A stretch of DNA of 24,323 nucleotides from NCBI GenBank assembly GCA_900555605.1, contig USLW01000001.1, positions 1 through 24,323 of the forward strand. Reading direction: 5' to 3'. This document shows, piece by piece, positions 7,453 through 15,222 of this stretch. The notes under the pieces are model-generated. The model saw nothing but the letters and a program-made list of their open reading frames with translations. It searched no databases and was not told the origin of the DNA. Both the position numbers and the translations under genes were made by a program. Within the stretch, counting starts at the first letter, position 1; every line of letters starts with the position of its first letter. This stretch comes from an uncultured Clostridium sp. GTDB taxonomy: Bacteria; Bacillota; Clostridia; UBA1212; UBA1255.

Positions 7453-8634
7453 ATGAAAAAGAAATTATCGCTTCTGCTGCGTTTTTATGATGGGATCCGT
7501 TTTCCTGCGGTCCTGCTGTTTTGCATGATTTTGAGTGCGGAACTGTTTCTGGCCTTTCTGATCGGTACTTATCAATACTGTACATACAAAGAAACGCTTT
7601 TGAAACAGATTCCTGGCGCGGCGCATATGATCTATGCCATGGATACAAATCCTCCGCCTAAGGATGCCGGTGCCGTGCAGTCTGTTCTGCAGATGGGTGC
7701 CGTAAAAGAGGTTTATTCAAAAAGGCTTTTTTCAGGCGGTGATATTCAATATAATGGATGGAACGCAACGGTTGCATTAATTAATCCGGAAATGCTGAGA
7801 GATTATCCATTGTTTACAGGTGCGGCTGAATTTACGGCAACAGGAATTGCAGACGGTAAGCTCCAGTGTATCGCGGCCGGATCGTTATCCGAGCAGGTTT
7901 CCCTGCGTCAAGAAGTGACCGTCACATGGAACGGACAGCCCTTAGAAACCGTGATTGTCGGGAAATTAGAGGAGCCGGGCTATCTGCTTGCATATAAGAA
8001 CAGCGGATCAAATGTAACTGTGGATGATATTCTGCAGCCTGCATATGCCTCTTTGCTGCTTAAAGATACGCCGGAGGTCAGAGAGGCCCTGCAAAGCGAG
8101 GGCTTTCTGCAGAGTCATTTTTATATTGTATTCCATGAGAATGCAGCTCTGGAAGAGAAAAATGAGGTTTTTACTTATCTCGGAGAGCATGGCCATCTGT
8201 ATACGACTTATGACGATATTTTGTATCACTCCTATGAGGTATCAAAAGAACGCATACAGCAGGTAATTCCGCTGCCGGCTTATTTATCGGCGGTGGCTGC
8301 AATTTTGTCCCTGAGCTTTTCCGTATTGTTTTTATATAAAAAGATGGAAATGTTTTGTATCTTTTTGCTAACGGGGTGTACAAAAGGGACTGCGTATCGG
8401 ATCATGGCGGCGGGACTGGGCCTGATCGGTGTACTTGCAACCTGTGCTGCCGGTGCGATCATTCTTTTATATCCGCGTTTTTTAGAGCAGTTTGGATTCC
8501 TGTACCTTACCCCTTCTGTTATGGGATATTTACTGCTTTATGTTTTACTGCTTATCGTGCTGGCGCTGCTGCCGATTATTTTAATTTACAGAAATGTATC
8601 GGTACTATCGGTTCGCAAAAGGACGGAGCTGTAG
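7453..8634 (+). CDS. ABC transporter permease, FtsX/MacB type (second subunit)
   Basis: A 393-residue membrane protein of the same architecture as its upstream neighbour but diverged: a helix at about 18-40 (PAVLLFCMILSAELFLAFLI), an extracellular domain of about 230 residues, and C-terminal helices near 275-297, 310-337 and 347-376. MEMFCIFLLTGCTKGTAYRI is the coupling loop between helices. The two unlike permeases probably pair as a heterodimer, as LolC/LolE do. The ATG at 7453 follows AAAGGTGAT. A 69-nt gap separates it from the ATPase gene. Confidence 0.85.
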   Translation: MKKKLSLLLRFYDGIRFPAVLLFCMILSAELFLAFLIGTYQYCTYKETLLKQIPGAAHMIYAMDTNPPPKDAGAVQSVLQMGAVKEVYSKRLFSGGDIQYNGWNATVALINPEMLRDYPLFTGAAEFTATGIADGKLQCIAAGSLSEQVSLRQEVTVTWNGQPLETVIVGKLEEPGYLLAYKNSGSNVTVDDILQPAYASLLLKDTPEVREALQSEGFLQSHFYIVFHENAALEEKNEVFTYLGEHGHLYTTYDDILYHSYEVSKERIQQVIPLPAYLSAVAAILSLSFSVLFLYKKMEMFCIFLLTGCTKGTAYRIMAAGLGLIGVLATCAAGAIILLYPRFLEQFGFLYLTPSVMGYLLLYVLLLIVLALLPIILIYRNVSVLSVRKRTEL

Positions 8635-8703
8635 TGTGATTGCCGCTATGTATAAAAATCTGTCGGAAATCTCCCTATCTCAAAAGAAAGGACGGCTGGG
8701 AAA

Positions 8704-9378
8704 ATGAGTTTGATCGAAATTGCGGATTTGAATAAATATTATGGCCAAGGGAAAACGCGTTTTCATGCGCTGAAGGATATCAACCTGAAGGTTGCGGAAG
8801 GGGAAATGGTTTCTATTATGGGAAAATCAGGCTCCGGGAAATCCACGCTGCTGAATATTATCGGCTGTATGGATGTTTTTGACGAGGGAAGCTACCATTT
8901 CTGCGGGAAAGATATTCGTAAAATGAGTGAAGAAAAAAAGGCGCATTTAAGGAATCGCAGCATTGGCTATGTGTTTCAGGACTTTTGTCTGCTGAATCAG
9001 AAGACGGTGCTGTTTAATACTATGCTTCCGATGTTTTTTAATTCCACACCCTATGGGAAAATGAAGAAAATTGCCATGGAGGCGCTGGAAACAGTGGGAA
9101 TTGCCGATCAAGCGAAAAAAAAGGCGAATCAGCTTTCCGGCGGACAGCGTCAGCGCGTAGCCGTAGCCCGCGCCTTGGTGAATCAGCCGGATATTATTTT
9201 GGCCGATGAACCGACGGGAGCGCTGGATAGTACGACGTCCGGACAGCTTATGGAGTTGTTTTGTACACTGAACCAGCAGGGAATCACGATTCTAATTGTA
9301 ACGCATGACCGGATGGTTTCTGAAATCTGCAGACGTCACATTTATTTGAAGGACGGGAAAATAACGGATGCCCCCTGA
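8704..9378 (+). CDS. ABC transporter ATP-binding protein, LolD/MacB type
   Basis: A 224-residue nucleotide-binding subunit with all motifs: Walker A GKSGSGKST (40-48), Q-loop at Gln92 (VFQDFCLL), signature LSGGQ (144-148), Walker B IILADEP with catalytic Glu169, D-loop GALD and switch His201 (VTHDR). The early MSLIEIADLNKYY and length are typical of LolD/MacB/YtrE-type subunits that power FtsX-like permeases. It hydrolyses ATP on the inner face of the membrane to drive the two preceding permeases. It is intact and the last gene of the operon. Preceded by AAAGGA at a slightly long distance from the ATG. Confidence 0.93.
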   Translation: MSLIEIADLNKYYGQGKTRFHALKDINLKVAEGEMVSIMGKSGSGKSTLLNIIGCMDVFDEGSYHFCGKDIRKMSEEKKAHLRNRSIGYVFQDFCLLNQKTVLFNTMLPMFFNSTPYGKMKKIAMEALETVGIADQAKKKANQLSGGQRQRVAVARALVNQPDIILADEPTGALDSTTSGQLMELFCTLNQQGITILIVTHDRMVSEICRRHIYLKDGKITDAP

Positions 9379-9448
9379 GGCCTTTTTTCCGTGCAATGCC
9401 GCTCTTAAGCTTCCATGCTCAGGGCAAACCCGGGCCTGCACCTGCCGC

Positions 9449-9592
9449 TTACAGCCGCCGAATTAGTGGCCGCTTCACAAGGGCGGCAAGCGACGAGGCG
9501 CTCCAATAATACGCCATAAAATCGTACAGCAGTTTTCCCATAACCGAATATTCCCGCACTTTTCGCCTTGTCTCAGGTGTGTCGTCGAACAT
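9449..9592 (-). CDS. 47-residue ORF overlapping the end of hsdR, unknown
   Basis: The ATG at 9592 shares one base with the hsdR stop (TAATG), an arrangement that allows reinitiation. The product starts MFDDTPETRRKVREYSVMGK and ends SSLAALVKRPLIRRL. It is basic and has no motif I recognise. It may be the last gene of the restriction operon, or the surviving C-terminus of an older host gene into which the operon was inserted, since codon use looks normal and richer in GC than hsdR. Between its stop and the ABC ATPase (9379-9448) no gene is seen. Confidence 0.35.
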   Translation of the reverse strand: MFDDTPETRRKVREYSVMGKLLYDFMAYYWSASSLAALVKRPLIRRL

Positions 9593-12500
9593 TACGGTGA
9601 ATCAATCTCAAAGCCACCAGATATGATAAACGCGCGTAGAAGCTGATCGATTTTCATATTTACCTTTGGCGGAATTAGTTTGACTTGTTTATGACCTTCA
9701 AAGAAGGCTTTTGCCTTGCCCTTATCAACGCTCTTTTTAAGTTCATCAAGCCTGCCAAACTCATTGATATTTGCTTCGGTAAGGTTCAGATTCATCATAT
9801 TACGCAGTTTTTCTTCATCAAGTCCGAAAGTGCTTGCGAAGCGATGTATCTGATCGTCCTGCGCACGGTATTGGTACTCTGTTATGTAGTCCCGAAGCGT
9901 ATTACCATCCTCTGCAACAACATCTCCCCGCTCAATGTCGTGCAGGAAGATGTTTGCATATTTCTGTTCTTCCTGCGTCAATGCGGCAAAGGTCTTATGC
10001 AGCTCTGCTTTTGCTTGCTCAATGAGTTCTTCGGACGAGCTGTCCTGCCGGATTAACTTTAAGTATTTGTCAAAACGGCTATTCATATAGTCGGCGTCTA
10101 TGACGCCCGTATCAATCTCGGTCAGATACCCTACAAGATCATACGGTACATCATCTTTACTGCCTTGTGTGCCGCCGTCATCATCGCCGGAAAATAATTC
10201 TTTATATCGTTGGGCTAAGATTAGGAAAGCATTTTCATCGAAGCTGAGGGTTATCTTCAGCGTCTTTCCGCTTTCCTCGTCCTGAAACTGATAGGTTTGC
10301 TTGTCCCACCGGAAGCCTTGAATTTTTGCAGCTTCAAGATACCCGTTCAGATCCTTGAACAGCGAAGCAAACTTTGCACGGACTGTCCGATCATCAGGCA
10401 GTTTTTCAAAGTCAGGAACATTTGCATTCTGAAACAGGCCTGCAATATCATCATACACTGAATTGAGCCTGCTGAGATTATAGGACAGTTTTTCAACAAA
10501 CAGCCCGATCGGTCTGTCACCTGAATAGAGCTTGACAGCACGGTCGATATTCTGCTCCATCGTATGCGGCTTACGGTAATAGCGGATAATGCCGAAAGGC
10601 TTATCGGGACCGAAAAGGCGGTTTGTTCTTGAAAACGCCTGAATGATATTCTCGTATTCAAGAATTTTGTCCATATAAAGCGTGTTTACCCACTTAGAGT
10701 CGAACCCTGTCAGCATTTGTTCAACGACAATCAAAAGGTCAAGCTGTTTTTCATGCTCTTTTTCAATTCGTTTATACTGCTCTTTATGGGCAAGCCGTAA
10801 AGACAAATCCTTTTTAAAGCGGGCATGTGTTGCAATTCCGAAGTCTTGTTTATATCGTTTGTTGTAATCTTCAATGATTTCAACAAGCCCTTCTTCCTTA
10901 AAGAATGCGATGGGCTGTCCTCTGTATTCTTTATAGTCGCCGTCTTCATTACTGATATTAGGATCAAACAGGCAAGTGGTTTTCAGATGAGGCATCGCCG
11001 TTTTAAACAATCTATAATATTCTATTGCTTCGGGGATGCTGCTTGTCGCAAAAATGGCGTGGAATTTCCCATTGCGACTGAGGGTAAGCCAATTATCCTT
11101 AATATCCTCAACCACTTTGTTTTGGTGTTCCGATGAAAGATACTGCGACTTCGGCAGATAATCTTCAATACCTTTTACCCATTTGCCGTCATTGCCTAAG
11201 TAGCCTGCCATCCTGACTCTGGAAGCGTCCATATACGCATAGAACACTTCCGCTTTTTTGGGATCGGAAATCGCTTCTTCTTCGGTCTGTGCTTTTGCCT
11301 TTCCCAAAGCAACAACCTTGCGGATATCCTTGTCACGGAAAGTCAGAATCTTATATGGATCGAAGCCAAGAACATTCTTATCCCTGATACCGTCTGCAAT
11401 GCTGTATCTGTGCAGCTCATTTCCGAACACATCGGTTTGTGCGCTGTTCTTCTTAGCATTTTCTTCAAAAACAGGCGTTCCTGTAAAGCCAAAAAAGATC
11501 GCATTAGGGAAAGTCTCTTTGATTATCGTGAGCATGTCCCCGAAAGTTGACCGATGTGCTTCATCTACGATGAAAACAAGCCGCTTGCCGCTGATGATTT
11601 CAATATCGTGCGCGTTGCGTCTGCCTTCTTCATCACGAATGTTGCTCATTTTCTGAATGGATGTAACGATCAGCGTGTCTGCGGTGGCATTGCTCTTTAA
11701 TTTTGTCAGCAAAACATGGGTGTTTTCCGTTGCCTGTACGGTTTCGTTCTCATCGGCAAAGGCGCGATATTCTTTAAGTGACTGCGTTCCGAGTTCAATT
11801 CGGTCTGTCAGAAAGATCACTTTATCGGCGTCATTTGAATTTGCAATTAACTGAGCCGACTTGAAGCTCGTCATTGTTTTTCCTGATCCGGTGGTGTGCC
11901 AAATATAACCGCCACGCTGATTCCCACTATCCCATTGTGTCTTAGACACAACATCGGAAATGGCACTTGCAGCGTAGTATTGGTAACTGCGCATAACCTT
12001 CAACACGCCGTCTGCATTATCTGCAACGGTGTAGAAGCCAATTAGCTGGTGTGCCATAGGTATAGAAAGAAGCGAGGAAGCAATGGCTTTCCAATCGTTA
12101 ATCGGCTCGTTATTAAAATCAGCCCAATGAAAGTAGTAGTTTATATTGAATTTTCCGTCAGGGCCGGGGTTCGCGAAGTAAACCGTTTCGTCGGGATTCA
12201 TCGCAACAAATACCTGCACAAGCGAGAACAGTCCGGAGAAAACGCCCTCATAGGCGTACTTTTCGATCTGATTATACGCTTGGCTCACAGGCATGCCGCT
12301 GCGCTTCAGCTCAATATGAATGACGGGCATACCGTTGATGAGCAACATCAGATCTCCACGGCGATCATTTAGTATCTTCGATTTACTTGGGAAAACAGGC
12401 TGCTGCACAATCTGATAGCGGCTCTGTCCCGCTGCAATCTCTCTGCGGTCATAGATTTTTAGGCTGACTTCTTTGCCGAAATGCACCTTATCGTCAGGAT

Positions 12501-12780
12501 TATCACGCTTAACGGATACTGTTTTGCCGTTGATAAAGCTGTTCAACTTTAGCGGTGTACGCAACTGCGTGATTTGCTCAATGATTTGCTGCATTTCTCC
12601 CTTCGTAAGCGGATAGTTGTTCAGCCGATCGATCCCACGGTTATTATCGTACAGTATTTTTGCCCAATTCGTTATCAAGTCCTGTTCTGTAGGATGTTTC
12701 AGGACTTCCTTTTCCCACCCTTTGTCCGCCAGGACCTTTATTAAGGCTTCTTCAAAATCAGCTTCATACTTGAACGTCAT
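9592..12780 (-). CDS. hsdR: Type I restriction enzyme, R (endonuclease/translocase) subunit
   Basis: The motor and nuclease subunit of a type I restriction-modification complex, 1062 residues, normal for the family. The nuclease core has Asp143 (RRGDLMLLI) and Glu157-X-Lys159 (VIHIELKRSG), the PD-(D/E)xK signature. The superfamily 2 translocase has a Walker A TTGSGKT (296-302) and a DEAH box at 406-409 (IVDEAHRST). Later helicase motifs include FFGFTGTPVFEENA, LTGFDSKWVNTLYMDK and AFSRTNRL. The C-terminal part is helical and ends near GGFEIDSP. The ATG at 12780 follows AAGGAAG. It is the last large gene of the operon, separated from hsdS by a three-gene cassette and an hsdS relic. No damage was seen. 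Confidence 0.97.
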   Translation of the reverse strand: MTFKYEADFEEALIKVLADKGWEKEVLKHPTEQDLITNWAKILYDNNRGIDRLNNYPLTKGEMQQIIEQITQLRTPLKLNSFINGKTVSVKRDNPDDKVHFGKEVSLKIYDRREIAAGQSRYQIVQQPVFPSKSKILNDRRGDLMLLINGMPVIHIELKRSGMPVSQAYNQIEKYAYEGVFSGLFSLVQVFVAMNPDETVYFANPGPDGKFNINYYFHWADFNNEPINDWKAIASSLLSIPMAHQLIGFYTVADNADGVLKVMRSYQYYAASAISDVVSKTQWDSGNQRGGYIWHTTGSGKTMTSFKSAQLIANSNDADKVIFLTDRIELGTQSLKEYRAFADENETVQATENTHVLLTKLKSNATADTLIVTSIQKMSNIRDEEGRRNAHDIEIISGKRLVFIVDEAHRSTFGDMLTIIKETFPNAIFFGFTGTPVFEENAKKNSAQTDVFGNELHRYSIADGIRDKNVLGFDPYKILTFRDKDIRKVVALGKAKAQTEEEAISDPKKAEVFYAYMDASRVRMAGYLGNDGKWVKGIEDYLPKSQYLSSEHQNKVVEDIKDNWLTLSRNGKFHAIFATSSIPEAIEYYRLFKTAMPHLKTTCLFDPNISNEDGDYKEYRGQPIAFFKEEGLVEIIEDYNKRYKQDFGIATHARFKKDLSLRLAHKEQYKRIEKEHEKQLDLLIVVEQMLTGFDSKWVNTLYMDKILEYENIIQAFSRTNRLFGPDKPFGIIRYYRKPHTMEQNIDRAVKLYSGDRPIGLFVEKLSYNLSRLNSVYDDIAGLFQNANVPDFEKLPDDRTVRAKFASLFKDLNGYLEAAKIQGFRWDKQTYQFQDEESGKTLKITLSFDENAFLILAQRYKELFSGDDDGGTQGSKDDVPYDLVGYLTEIDTGVIDADYMNSRFDKYLKLIRQDSSSEELIEQAKAELHKTFAALTQEEQKYANIFLHDIERGDVVAEDGNTLRDYITEYQYRAQDDQIHRFASTFGLDEEKLRNMMNLNLTEANINEFGRLDELKKSVDKGKAKAFFEGHKQVKLIPPKVNMKIDQLLRAFIISGGFEIDSP

Positions 12781-12811
12781 CCTTGTTCTTCCTTTCTTTC
12801 AAGCGCAGCAT

Positions 12812-12988
12812 TCAAACAAACATTTTTTCAAGCATAGATTTCTTGATGTTTTGGAGTTTTTCCGACTTACGCTGTACTGCACGCATCCCAACATCCGAAT
12901 TCAAATAAGGTTACGGAGAATCCGGAATACCTTCCTCTCGATAGTATGGTGTGACCGATGCGGCAAGCCCAACAATGACTCTCTTTGA
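12812..12988 (-). pseudogene. hsdS remnant (3' end of a second specificity gene)
   Basis: The last part reads QRKSEKLQNIKKSMLEKMFV then a stop, nearly the same as the end of the intact hsdS (QRKLEKLQNIKKSMLEKMFV). At DNA level 12818-12874 matches 14004-14060 at 52 of 57 positions. In the same frame upstream is KRVIVGLAASVTPYYREEGI, which looks like the beginning of a target-recognition domain, then one stop and about nine codons before the conserved end. So the middle of an hsdS gene has been deleted. It lies between the DUF3791 gene and hsdR, where a second hsdS would be expected. Confidence 0.7.
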
Positions 12989-13038
12989 CACAAGTCACCA
13001 GTCTTCCGCTATTCCCAAGAAACAATGCGACCTCAGGG

Positions 13039-13248
13039 TTACCAGGCGTGCTTTCCTGTCGTCATCAGACTGTCGATATCCTCAAATGCATTTTCGATTC
13101 TTTCGCTGTGGTAGTCCCAATAACAATCATATATCTTCTGCGTTATGCCCTTTTTATCCCATTCGCGAAGGATCTCTGTTGCTGTTTTTTTCTTGTATGA
13201 GGCATATTTCTCAAGCAGATAGTTGAAGAAAAGGAATTCCTCACTCAA
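13039..13248 (-). CDS. DUF3791-family small protein, candidate antitoxin
   Basis: A 69-residue protein (SEEFLFFNYLLEKYASYKKK, TATEILREWDKKGI, IYDCYWDYHSERIENAFEDI) with the DUF3791 pattern: an N-terminal helix with F-x-x-Y-L-x-E-x-Y, a WDKKG turn and a Y-x-x-YH end. Small helical proteins of this family are often encoded beside DUF3990 proteins. I prefer TTG at 13248, 10 nt downstream of GAGAGG; a GTG at 13257 has no room for a ribosome site. It overlaps the stop of the upstream 86-residue gene by 8 nt, indicating coupled translation. The role as antitoxin or chaperone is inference from size and context. Confidence 0.65.
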   Translation of the reverse strand: MSEEFLFFNYLLEKYASYKKKTATEILREWDKKGITQKIYDCYWDYHSERIENAFEDIDSLMTTGKHAW

Positions 13249-13501
13249 TGTTATCACCTCTCAAATAGAGCGAATTTCGCGGATCGCCTGTTTTTATTTC
13301 ATTTTCCCACATATCATAGATTGCGAGCGGGCTGAACTCCCACATATCGAGCTCATTATCGCAGAGCATTGCATATGTTTTTGAGGAGAGAAACAGTCTT
13401 AAACCATCCATAGGTTCAATTTTCCGGGCGTTTGCAATCAATGTGGAAACCTCGGCATCGATATAATGCCGCATATGCTCTTGCATTCTTTCATCCAACA
13501 T
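13241..13501 (-). CDS. Small acidic protein of the DUF3990/DUF3791 cassette, unknown
   Basis: An 86-residue soluble protein (MLDERMQEHMRHYIDAEVST ... DGLRLFLSSKTYAMLCDNEL ... MWEFSPLAIYDMWENEIKTG). It is acidic, predicted mostly helical and without cysteine clusters or membrane segments. I do not recognise a named family. AAGGAGG lies 8 nt before the ATG at 13501, which is inside the 3' end of the DUF3990 gene (11-nt overlap); its own end overlaps the DUF3791 gene. The tight overlaps suggest fixed stoichiometry, as in toxin-antitoxin modules. Confidence 0.7.
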   Translation of the reverse strand: MLDERMQEHMRHYIDAEVSTLIANARKIEPMDGLRLFLSSKTYAMLCDNELDMWEFSPLAIYDMWENEIKTGDPRNSLYLRGDNIE

Positions 13502-13979
13502 TTGTCATTGCCTCCTTAAAGCGCAAAGTCTGGACCGCCGCATAGGTGAGGAATGCGTATTGGTCGGTCAGCTTGGACGTTTCCAATAACAACACTGCCG
13601 TTTCGGCAGGATATGCGCCGGAGAGGTAATCATTCACGATGAGAATTGTGCGGTCATTGGCGACCGGCCCGGAAACAATATCAAACTGCGGCCCGGTATA
13701 AAGACCTTTCCGGTTACTTGCGACATAATCCAGCCATTCCCGATTCGGCTTTTTAAATGACTTATATGCCAGCCGAGGTTCAATTTGGCTTTCGCCAAAT
13801 TGAAATACCGATATAGTTGGGATTCCGCTGCCCATCCGCTTGGTTTTTGAAATCGCCCAGCGCTTTGCTTGCTCAAAATCAGTTGTGGTATAGAATCCCG
13901 CGCCAAAATCCAACCCTCTGTTTGTGTTGATGATCCTCGGTTCTTTTACCTCAACATTGCTTCCGTGGTATAAAATCAT
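13491..13979 (-). CDS. DUF3990-family protein, ADP-ribosyltransferase-like fold
   Basis: A 162-residue protein that begins MILYHGSNVEVKEPRI and continues LDFGAGFYTTTDFEQAKRWA. The YHG start (His5), the GxGFY-T segment (Tyr30) and the late TDQYAFLTY segment (Gln140) line up with the three elements of H-Y-E-type ADP-ribosyltransferases, with Gln in the place often held by Glu. DUF3990 belongs to that fold by my recollection; what it modifies is not known. It starts 18 nt after hsdS behind GAAAGGACGG and leads a three-gene overlapping cassette. I infer a toxin or anti-phage effector held in check by one or both small partner proteins. Confidence 0.75.
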   Translation of the reverse strand: MILYHGSNVEVKEPRIINTNRGLDFGAGFYTTTDFEQAKRWAISKTKRMGSGIPTISVFQFGESQIEPRLAYKSFKKPNREWLDYVASNRKGLYTGPQFDIVSGPVANDRTILIVNDYLSGAYPAETAVLLLETSKLTDQYAFLTYAAVQTLRFKEAMTNVG

Positions 13980-13997
13980 AAGATTATCCGTCCTTTC

Positions 13998-15221
13998 TTA
14001 TACAAACATCTTTTCCAGCATGGATTTCTTGATGTTTTGGAGTTTTTCCAGCTTACGCTGATGAAGGGTGATAAGGTGGTCGAGGTTGCGGAAAAAAGTT
14101 CCGATAGCTCTCTGCTCATCCTGCTTTGGAATATAAATATTCTTTGCAAGCAGCTCGTCTTTTGTTATACCCTTGATGGAAGTTCCTTGTACCTCATTGA
14201 GTTCACTTTGCAATTTTTTATACAACGCAAAAGCACTAAACCAAATATCTGTTTTCAGTTTACTCAAGGATAAGAAATCTTGGCTGGTAGTATAGGAAAA
14301 TGGCATAACAGCGAGCTTTCCGACACCAACACGGGTTATAACAGCTATCGAATTTTGAGGTACTAATTTAGCGGCAGATGAATTTAATCCGCTCATGGAT
14401 ATATGCTTTTTAGGGGTGACTCCATAAAGCTGATGTTCCGTCAAATCAGAGGACTGTATCCATGGAATATCCCCAAGCCAATATCTCTCATTTGATGTAG
14501 CTGGTGTACCACCTCCATATGTACTTTCTGCTATCTCGCCAACCTTCCGCTGTTCCCAAGCGTCCGTAAATCCTTTGAATCGAATTTCAGGAGCATTAGC
14601 ACCATTTTTCGGGAACATTTTTTCAAGCATTGACTTTTTGACATTCGTCAATTTTTCATACTTACGCTGATGAAGGGTGATAAGGTAGTCGAGGGAGCGG
14701 AAAAAGGAACCAATGGTCTGCTGTTCCTCCATTGTTGGCGGCATTTTCAACGTCATATTCGCCATTTGCTTGCCAGATACTTCAACAAAGGTAGACCCAG
14801 CACCAGTGGTTTCTCCATACTGCTTTAATTCCTCAGTACGAGAAAAAATAAAGTATGAGTCAAGCTCTCCCTCGTGCGGAACAATAGATTGAAATCCCTG
14901 ATTTGTGCAGCCAGTTTTGGCTAAAATCGCTGTTTTTCCAATACCTGCACGAGATGTAAACAGTACGGTTCCCACAGGCAACATCTTTGCGGAACTGTTA
15001 TTGTATCCCCGCTCAGTTATCTTTTTTTGGCTTCCATCAAGGAATATTTGGTCTGCAATCTCGGCAGGAGCATACCAATCTATATTGCCGTCCCAATATT
15101 CTGGAATAGCCGTGCTGGGTGTTCCACCGCCGACTATTTCTGCAATCTCTCCCAACTTACGCTGTTCCCAAGCGTCCGTAAATCCCTTGAATCGAATGGC
15201 GGGTTTTTTAGTTTCAGCCAT
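13998..15221 (-). CDS. hsdS: Type I restriction-modification specificity subunit
   Basis: About 407 residues that choose the DNA target for the HsdM/HsdR complex. The protein is two repeats of target-recognition domain plus spacer helix. Repeat 1 starts IRFKGFTDAWEQRKLGEIAE and ends LHQRKYEKLTNVKKSMLEKM; repeat 2 starts IRFKGFTDAWEQRKVGEIAE and ends LHQRKLEKLQNIKKSMLEKM. GGGTPSTAIPEYWDG and GGGTPATSNERYWLGDIPW mark the two recognition domains, which otherwise differ, so the site should be bipartite and asymmetric. The start is the ATG at 15221 one base after the hsdM stop, or an in-frame GTG at 15230 that overlaps it; coupling is likely either way. It is intact. Confidence 0.95.
   Translation of the reverse strand: MAETKKPAIRFKGFTDAWEQRKLGEIAEIVGGGTPSTAIPEYWDGNIDWYAPAEIADQIFLDGSQKKITERGYNNSSAKMLPVGTVLFTSRAGIGKTAILAKTGCTNQGFQSIVPHEGELDSYFIFSRTEELKQYGETTGAGSTFVEVSGKQMANMTLKMPPTMEEQQTIGSFFRSLDYLITLHQRKYEKLTNVKKSMLEKMFPKNGANAPEIRFKGFTDAWEQRKVGEIAESTYGGGTPATSNERYWLGDIPWIQSSDLTEHQLYGVTPKKHISMSGLNSSAAKLVPQNSIAVITRVGVGKLAVMPFSYTTSQDFLSLSKLKTDIWFSAFALYKKLQSELNEVQGTSIKGITKDELLAKNIYIPKQDEQRAIGTFFRNLDHLITLHQRKLEKLQNIKKSMLEKMFV
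14052..15197. repeat. Direct DNA repeats inside hsdS that border its recognition domains
   Basis: Two sets of near-identical repeats are visible. 14548-14585 and 15160-15197 match at 37 of 38 positions (start of each half). 14052-14077 and 14661-14686 are identical over 26 bases (spacer helix end of each half). The 12.8-kb hsdS relic keeps a partial third copy of the helix end. Such repeats allow recombination to swap, lose or duplicate recognition domains. Confidence 0.8.
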
Positions 15222-15222
15222 A

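Noticed and set aside
9685..12372. Several plus-strand open frames of 60-130 codons opposite hsdR.
   Set aside because: They are all antisense to a clearly coding gene with intact helicase and nuclease motifs and have no start signals.
12617..13226. Plus-strand frames of 70-120 codons around 12.6-13.2 kb.
   Set aside because: They are antisense to the hsdR start, the hsdS relic and the DUF3791 gene; no ribosome sites or recognisable domains.
13998..15221. Two repeated segments in hsdS taken at first for a duplication or a CRISPR-like array.
   Set aside because: There are only two copies about 610 bp apart that match the normal two-fold build of HsdS proteins. No CRISPR array or cas gene is present anywhere in the window.
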